From the NCBI GenBank assembly GCA_000383715.1, contig KB912001.1, positions 90,133 to 154,132 of the forward strand: DNA of 64,000 bases, in the 5' to 3' direction. Source of the DNA: Verrucomicrobia bacterium SCGC AAA164-E04. GTDB lineage: Bacteria > Verrucomicrobiota > Verrucomicrobiia > Limisphaerales > AAA164-E04. The position numbers were made by a program, and so were the translations under genes. The number at the start of each line of letters is the position of its first letter. The first letter of the stretch is position 1. Below the pieces are notes generated by a model that saw nothing but the letters and a program-made list of their open reading frames with translations, had not been told where the DNA came from and did no database searches. Of the stretch, positions 17,207 through 25,840 are shown in pieces.

Positions 17207-18594
17207 AATTTAGGACTTCCCTTCATTTGCAGAGGCTGGGGTAATTTTCTACCAAGGATTCGTTCAATTTTCGCAAGACTGATTTCGTGATCCGTCCGCG
17301 CTCGTTCATAAGATAGTTGAAATTCGAGCAACAGGCGTTGAGCATCGATAAGTTCAGAAAATTCTACACGCCCGCCTTCGTAAGATTCACGCGCCACGTT
17401 CAGTGAATTCCTGGCCAAGGTTGTGAGTGTCGTTTGATATAATTTGAATTTTCGTTCAGCATCTTGAAATTCAAATAACGCCATTTTCAGATCAGCATTG
17501 AGTTGATTTCTTGAATTCTGAAGGTCGGCTATGGATGCATGATACTGGTGTTCCGCTTCGGCAAGAGCGGCACGCTTTTTTCCATACCACATAGGAATAT
17601 CCACTGAAAACATTACCATCACTGGATCCTTTCCACTGTCCGATACACCAGGATTAACAGATTCTCCGGTAGCAATGTAATCCACGCCCAACTGCACATC
17701 GGGATAAAATTGTTTTTTGGCTAGTGCCACATCAATGGATCTTGTTTTCACCTGGTGCTTCAGCCGTTTCACCTTGTGATTGGATTGATTGATCAATGAA
17801 GACAACAGATCCCAGTCAATCGAAACCGGTGAGTATGTAATGGCTTTTGGCATGGGTAAATGGCACTCGATTTTTAAACCAACGGCGACATTTAGTTTCC
17901 CCAAAACAGGAAGGCGCATTTCATTCAAGGCCTTCAATCGGTCTTCCAATTTGCCAATTTCAATCTGGGCCTGCATGACACCACCTATTCCACTTCCAGC
18001 GCGCACTTTGGCCTGAGCCACACCTTCAAGATTTTTTAGCAATTCAATGTTTTGGTGTGTAATAACTATTGCCTGGCCCAAGTAATAGTATTCGTAATAA
18101 GCAGCCTTCACCTGGTAAAAAAGCCTCACCTTTTCGGCATCAAAACGTTCTTTTGCAATTTCGGCTTCCTCTGAGGCTTTATCATTTCTCAGACCTAACT
18201 TCCCGAACCAAGGAAAGGTTTGAGAAATCCCAACACGGTGATTTTGCGGTCCCACACGTGTCTCCACTTCGCTCATGTAATAACCATAGTTGAATTTAGG
18301 ATCGGGTAGTGAATGAACCTGTGGGATTCGTTCAAGAGCGGCCTTCCATTGTGAAAACTTAGAACGCAATCCAGCATTTTGTAATGCCGCATATTCCAAA
18401 TAACCTTCTAGAGAATGCTGTAGTTCCATTTCGGTTCCTTGATTGGAAATGTAAGCCATTGGGTTCAATTGAGGCATTTTTTCTGTCATCCTATTTCCAT
18501 GATCATAGGAATTGGAAATAGATGTGGCACAGCCCAAAATCAGGACACCTGGAACTAGGCTCCAAATAGGGTAAAGTAAATTTTTTATATTCAT
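17203..18594 (-). CDS. cusC: TolC-family outer-membrane efflux channel, CusC type
   Basis: 463 residues with a lipoprotein-like N-terminus (SLVPGVLILGCATS, Cys in a plausible lipobox), so the channel is probably lipid-anchored like CusC and OprM. The sequence then shows long amphipathic helices typical of TolC: YLEYAALQNAGLRSKFSQW, GISQTFPWFGKLGLRNDKA, and in the second repeat FSVDIPMWYGKKRAALAEAEHQY. The AGG-containing GGTGAGATTT upstream of the ATG (18592-18594) is an acceptable Shine-Dalgarno. First structural gene of the tripartite pump. Confidence 0.88.
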   Translation of the reverse strand: MNIKNLLYPIWSLVPGVLILGCATSISNSYDHGNRMTEKMPQLNPMAYISNQGTEMELQHSLEGYLEYAALQNAGLRSKFSQWKAALERIPQVHSLPDPKFNYGYYMSEVETRVGPQNHRVGISQTFPWFGKLGLRNDKASEEAEIAKERFDAEKVRLFYQVKAAYYEYYYLGQAIVITHQNIELLKNLEGVAQAKVRAGSGIGGVMQAQIEIGKLEDRLKALNEMRLPVLGKLNVAVGLKIECHLPMPKAITYSPVSIDWDLLSSLINQSNHKVKRLKHQVKTRSIDVALAKKQFYPDVQLGVDYIATGESVNPGVSDSGKDPVMVMFSVDIPMWYGKKRAALAEAEHQYHASIADLQNSRNQLNADLKMALFEFQDAERKFKLYQTTLTTLARNSLNVARESYEGGRVEFSELIDAQRLLLEFQLSYERARTDHEISLAKIERILGRKLPQPLQMKGSPKL

Positions 18595-18731
18595 CGGGAA
18601 ATCTCACCATCAATCGAACGATTCTATGAAGGCCCGAATGACTTGCCAAACCGACGAAACGTCAGTTTTTGGCAGATTAATTAAAATCAAAGACCACAAG
18701 AAAACAGGTGGTCACAACAAGAAGTGGAAGA

Positions 18732-19202
18732 TTAGGAAAAAGAAGGAGGAGCCTGACTGTGAATAGCCGGACCAAGACACAGTTCAGGTGTGAGCGTCCA
18801 GTCACGCCATGATTGAGAAGACAAGTAATCGAGCATTGTCTCGATGGACGAAACGGGCTGTATGCTTAGCAAAAGGCAACGTTGAGGGATCAACAAATCA
18901 TGAGCATGAACCCAATCAGCTTGATGTGCGTTTTGACTGATCAAATCCACAGAACAACAACAAAGGCTTCCTCCTTCTGAATCTGATGATTCCGAATTGG
19001 AATGGCAAGGAGGCGAGGATGTTTTTGTTGCCCCGTGACAAGTGGCAGACGTTTCGGTGGATGAACCATCCCTGAAGTGGTTCATGTCTGCCCCCATCAG
19101 ACACAAGGTTTGGCAATAGACGAAACTCACCAACCAACAAAGACATACGACCGACGCCGTCAGACGTCGGATCAAGGCTTTGTTTGGATAACGTGCATTC
19201 AC
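18732..19202 (-). CDS. Cys/His-rich exported or membrane-anchored small protein ahead of the Cus operon
   Basis: 156 residues with a single hydrophobic segment (ASVVCLCWLVSFVYCQTLCLMG, residues about 17-35), then a Cys/His-rich region (ATCHGATKTSSPPCHSNSES) and a CCC triplet (SLCCCSVDL). It lies on the same strand, 137 bases upstream of the channel gene. Small Cys-rich proteins beside copper or silver pumps are often periplasmic metal binders, so this could be a metal chaperone or buffer, but I recognise no named family. A weak hairpin (gaccac/gtggtc, about 18693-18713) lies after its stop and could attenuate read-through into the pump genes. Confidence 0.6.
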   Translation of the reverse strand: MNARYPNKALIRRLTASVVCLCWLVSFVYCQTLCLMGADMNHFRDGSSTETSATCHGATKTSSPPCHSNSESSDSEGGSLCCCSVDLISQNAHQADWVHAHDLLIPQRCLLLSIQPVSSIETMLDYLSSQSWRDWTLTPELCLGPAIHSQAPPSFS

Positions 19203-19503
19203 TTAGAAAAGTTTATATCCACGGCCCATTTATTTCCATCTTTTTTATCAGATTATGAGTAATCGTGAAATGATTCAGGCAGATCAAACTACTCAATCAT
19301 CGCATTGTAAAGAGCTCACCGAGAGGAAATACCGAAGAACACCATTAAGCCAGGATACAATTGTTTGGGCCACAACATGCACTTATTCCAAGCAGAACCG
19401 CTTACTCACTCCCCAATTGCAAGGGAGTCAATTGAAATCAAACCTTAAGGATTTGGGTCAGAGCGCTCTGTCGATACCAGAAGAAGGACTACTTCAATCT
19501 GAC
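19203..19503. other. intergenic upstream of the metal-efflux genes
   Basis: Should contain the promoter of the Cys-rich gene and pump operon. A 12-base perfect palindrome (CAGAGCGCTCTG) at 19459-19470 is present but far from the start codon. A 95-codon plus-strand frame at 19255-19542 has a plain ATG but no recognisable motif, no Shine-Dalgarno and overlaps the sulfatase relic, so I do not call it. No MerR, CopY or two-component gene is next to the operon. Confidence 0.4.
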
Positions 19504-19734
19504 TCAATACCTTTCCAAGACGGTTTCCTCGAAATCAGATAGATTCACCCGGCCAGCCTTGACTTGCTCACCTGACATGTGTCGTTCAAAAAAATGCGCT
19601 GTGCGTTTGTTGAAGTATGGGTATGCATCGAAGGTCTCCCCTTTGCCAAACATGCGGGGATCCCCATGACATTTGAAATCTAGGATCATTAGATCGCGCA
19701 TTTGGTTTTTGGTCGAGATAAGGTTTGGACTCAC
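19504..19734 (-). pseudogene. C-terminal relic of a sulfatase
   Basis: A minus-strand frame ending at TGA 19504-19506 reads NQMRDLMILDFKCHGDPRMF and then GKGETFDAYPYFNKRT. The pattern L-x(5)-G-D-P-R-x-x-G-x-G-x-x-F-D-x-Y-P-Y is typical of the last 60 residues of N-sulphoglucosamine-sulfohydrolase-like sulfatases. Upstream in frame there is a TAG after about 15 further codons and no catalytic domain, so only the tail survives. It lies directly downstream of the DUF1501 gene of a sulfatase cluster, consistent with loss of a second sulfatase from that operon. The GTG at 19732 is unlikely to be used. Confidence 0.5.
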
Positions 19735-19820
19735 GCGGACTGGAACCGCAAAGAACCTAGATATCCCAAGCGTCTATGCGCAGTGCTGTGAAGTTTGGGA
19801 CGTTCCTGTCTAACCCCTTC

Positions 19821-21278
19821 TCAAGCCAGGACATCACGAACGACCCCACCATGCACGTCTGTTAATCGACGATCGAATCCATTGTAATAATAACTCAGGC
19901 GTTCATGATCAAAACCAAGAAGATGAAGAACCGTTCCGTAAAAATCCCAGACGGTGGTTGGATTTATAGCCGCTCTTCGACCAAATTGATCTGTCGCGCC
20001 ATAACTCATGCCGCCCTTGACACCCGCACCTGCCATCCAGCATGTAAAGCCGTCGGGATTATGATCACGGCCAGAAGTTCCTTCCTGATGTGTTGGCATG
20101 CGCCCAAACTCGGTCGTCCATAAGACCAAAGTGTCGTCCAGCATGCCACGTTGTTTGAGATCCGTCAGCAAAGCGGCCGTTGGCTGATCAAAGATCGGAC
20201 AATGCCGCTCGTAATCAGATTTCAAGGTCTTGTGCGCATCCCAATTCAACAGTCCGTCTACTCCGCTGGCTCTTGATGCACAATAGAGATTGACATAGCG
20301 TACGCCACGCTCCAATAAGCGCCGAGCGAGGATGCAATTTTGTGCATAACCATCCTTGAGGGTATTGCTGTCACCGACTCCATAAAGCTTTCTCACTGAG
20401 TCTGGTTCTCTACTTAAATCCGAAACCTCTGGAGCAGAAAGCTGCATACGTGCTGCTAATTCATAGGCAGCCATTCTCGCCTGCAGAGCGGAATCACCGG
20501 ATCGATCTTCAGCGTGTTGCTGATTCAAAAACTCAATCAATGATCGTGTTCTCTGTTCTTCTGAAGCAGAAACCACCCCTGGGCGTGACAGGTTTCGAAT
20601 GGGCTGTTGCGCACTCATCAAGATGGCCTGATGCCTTGCGGGTAAAAACCCATTACTCCAATTCGCTTTTCCATTGGGGGGCTCCCCTCTTACGTCAGGG
20701 ATGGCCACATAGGTCGGTAGATTTTCGTTGGCCGATCCCAAAGCATAACTCATCCAGGCTCCCGTGCTTGGGAAGCCTTCGGTGGGATGGCCAGTGTTCA
20801 TGAAAACACATCCCGGGCCATGTGTGTTTGTCTTGGAATGCATGCCATGAAAAAAGGCAATATCATCCACGTGTCTGGCCATGTAAGGTAACATCGAGGA
20901 AATCTTTTTTCCACTTTGACCTCTCGCAACAAAGGGCCATGGACTGCGCATAAGATTGCCATTTTTACCCTGAAATGAGAGGAAGGCCTCCTCTCCGGGA
21001 AGTGGCTTCCCGTGCCATTGATCCAGCCCGGGCTTATGTTCCCACAAATCCATATGAGAGGCCGCTCCGGGACAAAATATCTGAAGCACTCTCGAAGCTT
21101 TTGGCAGATGATGCGTCTGCCCAAAACCAGGTTCCCAAGTCCGTGGGCCATCGGCCAGCCCCTCCTGTCTCAACAGGGCTGTCAAACCCACACCTGCCAG
21201 GCCAGTATAAACATCATGTAAAAATCCGCGTCTATTTCGGAGAGCCTGCCATGCGGATTGTGTTGGAGTTTTCATCAT
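19821..21278 (-). CDS. DUF1501 family protein
   Basis: 485 residues with a short TAT-like leader (NRRGFLHDVYTGLAGVGLTALL). DUF1501 hallmarks: QIFCPGAASHMDLWEHKPGL, RHVDDIAFFHGMHSKTNTHG, PDVRGEPPNGKANWSNGFLP, LVLWTTEFGRMPTHQ, GRDHNPDGFTCWMAGAGVKGG and GTVLHLLGFDHERLSYYYNG. The fold is related to alkaline phosphatases and sulfatases (the EFGR and GRDHNP blocks contribute metal ligands in the superfamily). In PVC genomes it is almost always paired with a DUF1549/DUF1553 haem protein, as here 15 bases upstream. Exported; the reaction is not established. Confidence 0.9.
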   Translation of the reverse strand: MMKTPTQSAWQALRNRRGFLHDVYTGLAGVGLTALLRQEGLADGPRTWEPGFGQTHHLPKASRVLQIFCPGAASHMDLWEHKPGLDQWHGKPLPGEEAFLSFQGKNGNLMRSPWPFVARGQSGKKISSMLPYMARHVDDIAFFHGMHSKTNTHGPGCVFMNTGHPTEGFPSTGAWMSYALGSANENLPTYVAIPDVRGEPPNGKANWSNGFLPARHQAILMSAQQPIRNLSRPGVVSASEEQRTRSLIEFLNQQHAEDRSGDSALQARMAAYELAARMQLSAPEVSDLSREPDSVRKLYGVGDSNTLKDGYAQNCILARRLLERGVRYVNLYCASRASGVDGLLNWDAHKTLKSDYERHCPIFDQPTAALLTDLKQRGMLDDTLVLWTTEFGRMPTHQEGTSGRDHNPDGFTCWMAGAGVKGGMSYGATDQFGRRAAINPTTVWDFYGTVLHLLGFDHERLSYYYNGFDRRLTDVHGGVVRDVLA

Positions 21279-21293
21279 GCTTTGAATGACTGA

Positions 21294-24206
21294 TCAATCA
21301 ATATGGATAAATTCATTGGAATTAAACAATGCCCGGCAAAAGAGGACACCTCCCAGGTCTGCTTTGAAAGCCAGTGCTTTTTGCAATTCACTTTCTGTAG
21401 GGTTTCTCCCATAGGATCTCGAATAGGCAAGCGTAACCCAACGTTCCTCATCGCCTGCTGAATCTTGATCTAATTGATTTGAAAGGGCTTTTGCCATGTC
21501 GAGCGTAAAAGAATGATTCAACAGGGTTAGCGCCTGAAGCGGTGTGGTGGTAGAGGCTCGTCTCGGCGCAGGAAAAGCGGGATCAGGACAATCAAATTCC
21601 GTCATCAGATCAACAATGGCCGCGCGTGCATTGTGATGATAAATACCGCGCCGATAAGTTTCAGAACCATGATGATCCAAGGGCTGGTAGGTAGCGACAT
21701 TATCTTGAAGATAGCGGTATAACTTGAAACCAGCCCCCCCCATTTCCAACTTGAGCACTCCCGATACTTTCAGCATGGAATCACGAATCTCCTCTGCAGA
21801 AAGTCGACGAGGAGGAAATCGCCAGAGAAATCTGGAATCTGCATCTGCACGAGCGGCATCAGCTCGAAAAGTGGAGGACTGTCGATACGCTTGAGACATC
21901 ACCAATAATTTGTGGAGCGGTTTCATGCGCCATCCATTGTCCAAAAGCTGACCTGCCAACCAATCCAGCAAATCCGCATGACTTGGCTGACTTCCCATGA
22001 CACCAAAATCACTTGGAGTACTGACCAGACCCTGGCCAAAGTGTTTTTGCCAGATGCGATTCACCCACACCCGCGGCGTCAATGGGTTCTCGCTGGACAC
22101 AAGCCAATTGGCAAGCGCCAAACGCCTTTTTCCTTCGGCAGCCCCCGGATCAAGGCGGTAACCTTCAAAGGATGTATCGAAAGCAGAGAGGCTCGCAGAC
22201 ACCACTTCCTTACCTTTACGCTGAGGGTTTCCTCCGATGAATACGTAGGTTGATTCTTCAATACCAGTGAAATTTCCGGCCCACCAGCGGGGCAGTTCAG
22301 GCACATCCTTGCGCTCGCGATCCAGTCGTGCGATGGCAAGATCCAGCCCCTTCAATTGCTGCCGTTCCTCACTCGTTTGCTCCATCATCATCCAACGCCA
22401 CTTACGATGCGCTTCATTGACGGGTTGACGGTCGTGAGAGTCCGCCACCTTTTCCCATTGCTCACCGTCTGACGAAACTTCCAGTCGATACTCAGAGACA
22501 AAATTGGCAACCGGCTGATTGCCTGCATCGCCGCCTCTGTCACTGGAAAAATAAATACGATCGATTTCAGTTGGTCTGGAAAGTGTGATGCTCAGTTCAG
22601 ATCCTCGAGCAATCCAGCGGGCTCCGTATTCACCGTCAATCGTCAACTGCGCACTGTATGCCTTCACAAAATCTTCTGCAATACGGCTTGCACCCTTTGC
22701 GGATCCCCCCAAAGCGAGTGATGCAACATTCTGCCCCGCTTTTCCTGGGGTCCATACCTCGAATTCGTCGATCCCATAACCTGAGCTTGCGTATGGATTG
22801 CTTTCAGTGCCTTCCACGATCAGTCGAACATATTTTGCAAGCCGCTTTTCAAACCGTTCTTCAACTCCCGTTCGCTTGATCGGGTCTCTTGTCCAGGATT
22901 CGGCAAACAAATCTTTTTTCATTTCCGCACGCTTCAGGATGACAATTTCAAGTCTCTCTCTCTCTTTTGCCAATCCATTTCGTTCAGCGTCCAGTGGCTC
23001 CATCATTCTCTTGCGTTGCTCGCGTTCTGCATTGCTGGCAATTTCACGCGAACCGTGGCGCACTCCTGCAAAAGTCGCATACCACCGGTAATAGTCTTCC
23101 TGAGAGATGGGATCGAATTTATGGTGATGACAGCGCGCGCAGCCTACGGTCAGGCCAAGAAAGGCTTCGGAGCTGGCACGAATCATTTCATCAATGGTGT
23201 TGGCGCGGATCTGAGCAGCCTGGGCGGGATCCTGATTTCCCACATCATCATATGGACCACAAACCAGGAAAGTGGTTCCAATTTCGACATCCGGTTGATT
23301 GGGGCCGAGCTGGTCACCGGCAAGATGCTCCTTGATCAGTCTGCTCAAGGGTTTGTCCTGATTAAAAGAACGGATGACGTAGTCACGGAAAGGCCAGGCG
23401 TTTCGAATGATTTCGTTCCGCTCAAATCCGCGACTTTCACCAAAACGTATGACATCCAACCAGTGCCTCCCCCATCGTTCCCCGTAATGCGGCGAGGCCA
23501 GGAGTCGATCCACCAGATGCTCGTACGCATCAGGTGAAGGATCACCAACAAATCGCTTAACCTGCTCCACAGAAGGAGGTAAACCAGTGAGATCGAAACA
23601 AAGCCTCCTGATCAACTGCCTGCGACTGGTGGGCACTGAAGGTGATAAATGCTGATTTTGAAGTTCCTCGAAAATAAACGCATCGACTGGATTTCGTTTC
23701 CATGAAACTGGAGCTTTCGTGACACCTGGGACGCTCACTTCTTTCAGCGCTTGAAAGGCCCACCAGGATGCATCTGCCTGAGAAGCTTCCTTAAGGACCT
23801 TGCCTTCGGGCCAGAGAGCCCCCTGAACCACCCATTTCCGCAAAACCCCTACCTGTTCAGAGGACAAGGGATCGCCGTCTTCGGGCATCTCCGGTTTCTT
23901 CCCTGCACGCACGGGCTCGACCAGGTCCAACAAATGGGATTGATCTCCGTTCCGCACATCAAGGTAACCTCCGTCACGCAAGTCGTCAGGTGTTGCAAGC
24001 GAAACATCTCCTTCTTCGTTACCGGGGTAATGACAGCGCAAGCAATGCGTCTCGAGTATGGGCGCAACCTTCTCCAGAAACAGTTTCGACTCATCGGCAT
24101 GAACCGTCACTCCGAAAAGCAAAACACATGGAAGGATGCGACAGGAAGATGGCATCAACCTGTGCAAAGTCACCTTCTGTAGCCATTGATTGAGGGAATG
24201 TTTCAT
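21294..24206 (-). CDS. PVC-type haem c protein: PSCyt1, DUF1549, F5/8-C-like, DUF1553
   Basis: 970 residues from the ATG at 24204-24206, chosen over a longer form that would overlap the sulfatase stop. A leader is followed by a single haem c motif CLRCH at residues 55-59 in a planctomycete-type cytochrome domain. DUF1549 covers RNPVDAFIFEELQ through HHHKFDPISQEDYY, with LLASPHYGERWGRHWLDVIRF and CARCHHHKF. A middle region (about 450-610) resembles an F5/8 type C discoidin domain (GYGIDEFEVWTPG). DUF1553 begins near LANWLVSSENPLTPRVWVNR and ends with the TTTPLQALTLLN block. Periplasmic electron-transfer protein of unknown substrate, paired with DUF1501. Confidence 0.92.
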   Translation of the reverse strand: MKHSLNQWLQKVTLHRLMPSSCRILPCVLLFGVTVHADESKLFLEKVAPILETHCLRCHYPGNEEGDVSLATPDDLRDGGYLDVRNGDQSHLLDLVEPVRAGKKPEMPEDGDPLSSEQVGVLRKWVVQGALWPEGKVLKEASQADASWWAFQALKEVSVPGVTKAPVSWKRNPVDAFIFEELQNQHLSPSVPTSRRQLIRRLCFDLTGLPPSVEQVKRFVGDPSPDAYEHLVDRLLASPHYGERWGRHWLDVIRFGESRGFERNEIIRNAWPFRDYVIRSFNQDKPLSRLIKEHLAGDQLGPNQPDVEIGTTFLVCGPYDDVGNQDPAQAAQIRANTIDEMIRASSEAFLGLTVGCARCHHHKFDPISQEDYYRWYATFAGVRHGSREIASNAEREQRKRMMEPLDAERNGLAKERERLEIVILKRAEMKKDLFAESWTRDPIKRTGVEERFEKRLAKYVRLIVEGTESNPYASSGYGIDEFEVWTPGKAGQNVASLALGGSAKGASRIAEDFVKAYSAQLTIDGEYGARWIARGSELSITLSRPTEIDRIYFSSDRGGDAGNQPVANFVSEYRLEVSSDGEQWEKVADSHDRQPVNEAHRKWRWMMMEQTSEERQQLKGLDLAIARLDRERKDVPELPRWWAGNFTGIEESTYVFIGGNPQRKGKEVVSASLSAFDTSFEGYRLDPGAAEGKRRLALANWLVSSENPLTPRVWVNRIWQKHFGQGLVSTPSDFGVMGSQPSHADLLDWLAGQLLDNGWRMKPLHKLLVMSQAYRQSSTFRADAARADADSRFLWRFPPRRLSAEEIRDSMLKVSGVLKLEMGGAGFKLYRYLQDNVATYQPLDHHGSETYRRGIYHHNARAAIVDLMTEFDCPDPAFPAPRRASTTTPLQALTLLNHSFTLDMAKALSNQLDQDSAGDEERWVTLAYSRSYGRNPTESELQKALAFKADLGGVLFCRALFNSNEFIHID

Positions 24207-24243
24207 TGTTCTCAACTTTTCATACACCCAAATCAGTCCCCTT

Positions 24244-25641
24244 TTATTGCCACATGGGATTATCCTGATGGGATCGTTCCATTTCAATACTCAGCTGGGT
24301 CACCACGGACTGATGGTTTCCGGCCACATCGTGCAACTCGCCCAGGTCCTGATCAAGTCGGAACAGCTCAAAGGAACCATTTCGATGCTTCACCCCTTTC
24401 CATGCCCCCAGTCGGATGGCCTGAAAATGTCGACCTCCACCATGAAACTCCCAATAAAGATATGGATGCTGTTTCTGGCGTCGATCATTACCCAACAAAG
24501 CGTCCACAAAACTAATGGAATCCAGTCCTCTGGGTGCCCGTGTTCCTGCCAGCTCTGCAGCGGTTGTCATGAAGTCACCAAAATAGCCAATGTGGTCCGA
24601 GACAGATTGAGCTGCAATTGTACCTGGCCATCGAACAATCATCGGCACACGAATACCACCTTCGTAAAGATCACGCTTGATACCACGCAAAGGTCCGTTG
24701 GAATCATTGAAATCAGGATCGTTGCCACCCTCTCGGTGTGGTCCATTGTCAGAGGTAAAAAACACAATGGTATGTTCATCAATGTTCAAATCCTTCAGCA
24801 AGGCCATGAGTTTACCAATATCGGCATCCAGGCGACTGATCATGGCTGCGTGCCCTTTTTGAGGTTCAGGCCAATCCGTAGCTGAATATATCCCATAATC
24901 CGGCACTTCCATCCCACGCTTACCACCTTCGTTATTGGCATGAGGAATCGTCAATGACAGATACAGAAAGAACGGATTTTCATGGTTGCGTTTCACAAAT
25001 TCAAGGGCTTCATCGGCACATAAATCATGCGAAAAGGTCGTTCGATCGGTCGCATACCCTGCCCCGTCCAAACGATCATTTTCCACCTTGTTTCCTTTCA
25101 AAGGAACGCGTGTTTCATTTCGAAAAAGAAATTCTGGGTAATAGTTGTGCGCATGTCGCTGGCACAGGTAGCCGAAAAAATAGTCAAAACCCTGACGATT
25201 CGGATGCCCCGTTGAACCTGGTCCGCCGAGGCCCCATTTTCCCACGAGTCCCGTGGTGTATCCAGCCTTCTTCAAAACTTCAGCCACCGTGACGGTATCA
25301 TCAGGCAATGGCCACTGTCCCATGGGCTTGACCTCACGATTCCCTCTCACCAGAGCATGCCCGGTATGATATCCTGTCATCAGAACACATCTTGAGGGAG
25401 CACAGACAGTCGAGCCGGCATAGAATTGCGAAAACCGCATCCCCTCCTCTGCCAATTGATCGATCTGTGGCGTCTTGATGCGTTGTTGTCCGTAACACCC
25501 AAGGTCACCGTAACCTAGATCATCTGTCATGATATAAATGATGTTGGGTTTTCCGGTTCCTGCCAGAGCAGTGGCTCCCGTCAAGGCAACCAGGATGATC
25601 TGAAGGCTCAATTTTGAGATGAAATGAAATTGTGTTTTCAT
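24244..25641 (-). CDS. exported type I sulfatase (Cys-type, S1 family)
   Basis: 465 residues with a leader of about 28 (LSLQIILVALTGATALAG). The metal-site start NIIYIMTDDLGYGDLGCYG gives the DD pair at 40-41, and Cys80 in CAPSRCVLMTG is the residue converted to formylglycine by an FGE maturase. VGKWGLGGP and TSDNGPHREGG supply further metal and sulfate ligands. It hydrolyses a sulfate ester, probably on a polysaccharide, in the periplasm. The three genes sulfatase, DUF1549/DUF1553 and DUF1501 are co-directional with gaps of 37 and 15 bases and are probably one transcript. No maturase gene lies in the window. Confidence 0.93.
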   Translation of the reverse strand: MKTQFHFISKLSLQIILVALTGATALAGTGKPNIIYIMTDDLGYGDLGCYGQQRIKTPQIDQLAEEGMRFSQFYAGSTVCAPSRCVLMTGYHTGHALVRGNREVKPMGQWPLPDDTVTVAEVLKKAGYTTGLVGKWGLGGPGSTGHPNRQGFDYFFGYLCQRHAHNYYPEFLFRNETRVPLKGNKVENDRLDGAGYATDRTTFSHDLCADEALEFVKRNHENPFFLYLSLTIPHANNEGGKRGMEVPDYGIYSATDWPEPQKGHAAMISRLDADIGKLMALLKDLNIDEHTIVFFTSDNGPHREGGNDPDFNDSNGPLRGIKRDLYEGGIRVPMIVRWPGTIAAQSVSDHIGYFGDFMTTAAELAGTRAPRGLDSISFVDALLGNDRRQKQHPYLYWEFHGGGRHFQAIRLGAWKGVKHRNGSFELFRLDQDLGELHDVAGNHQSVVTQLSIEMERSHQDNPMWQ

Positions 25642-25840
25642 GTTGGGTCTATGGGGCGATGCGGATGATCTTAAAAAATCATCACCATTAGACCAATGAA
25701 TAAATGCCAGAAGCAGGTATTTGATGGAACAAAGGTTCAGGTGCGCCTGTCACTTGAAGCTTGAAGATCTGCCTGAGGGGGATAGTTTACTGCTGTATTC
25801 TGATACGCATCATTACTCAAGACACCTTAATAAGCTTGCT

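Noticed and set aside
19459..19470. 12-base palindrome as a metal-regulator operator
   Set aside because: It lies more than 250 bases from the start codon and a 12-base palindrome is expected by chance in a window of this size.
19255..19542. 95-codon plus-strand frame upstream of the metal-efflux operon
   Set aside because: No recognisable domain, no Shine-Dalgarno, and it overlaps the sulfatase relic on the other strand.
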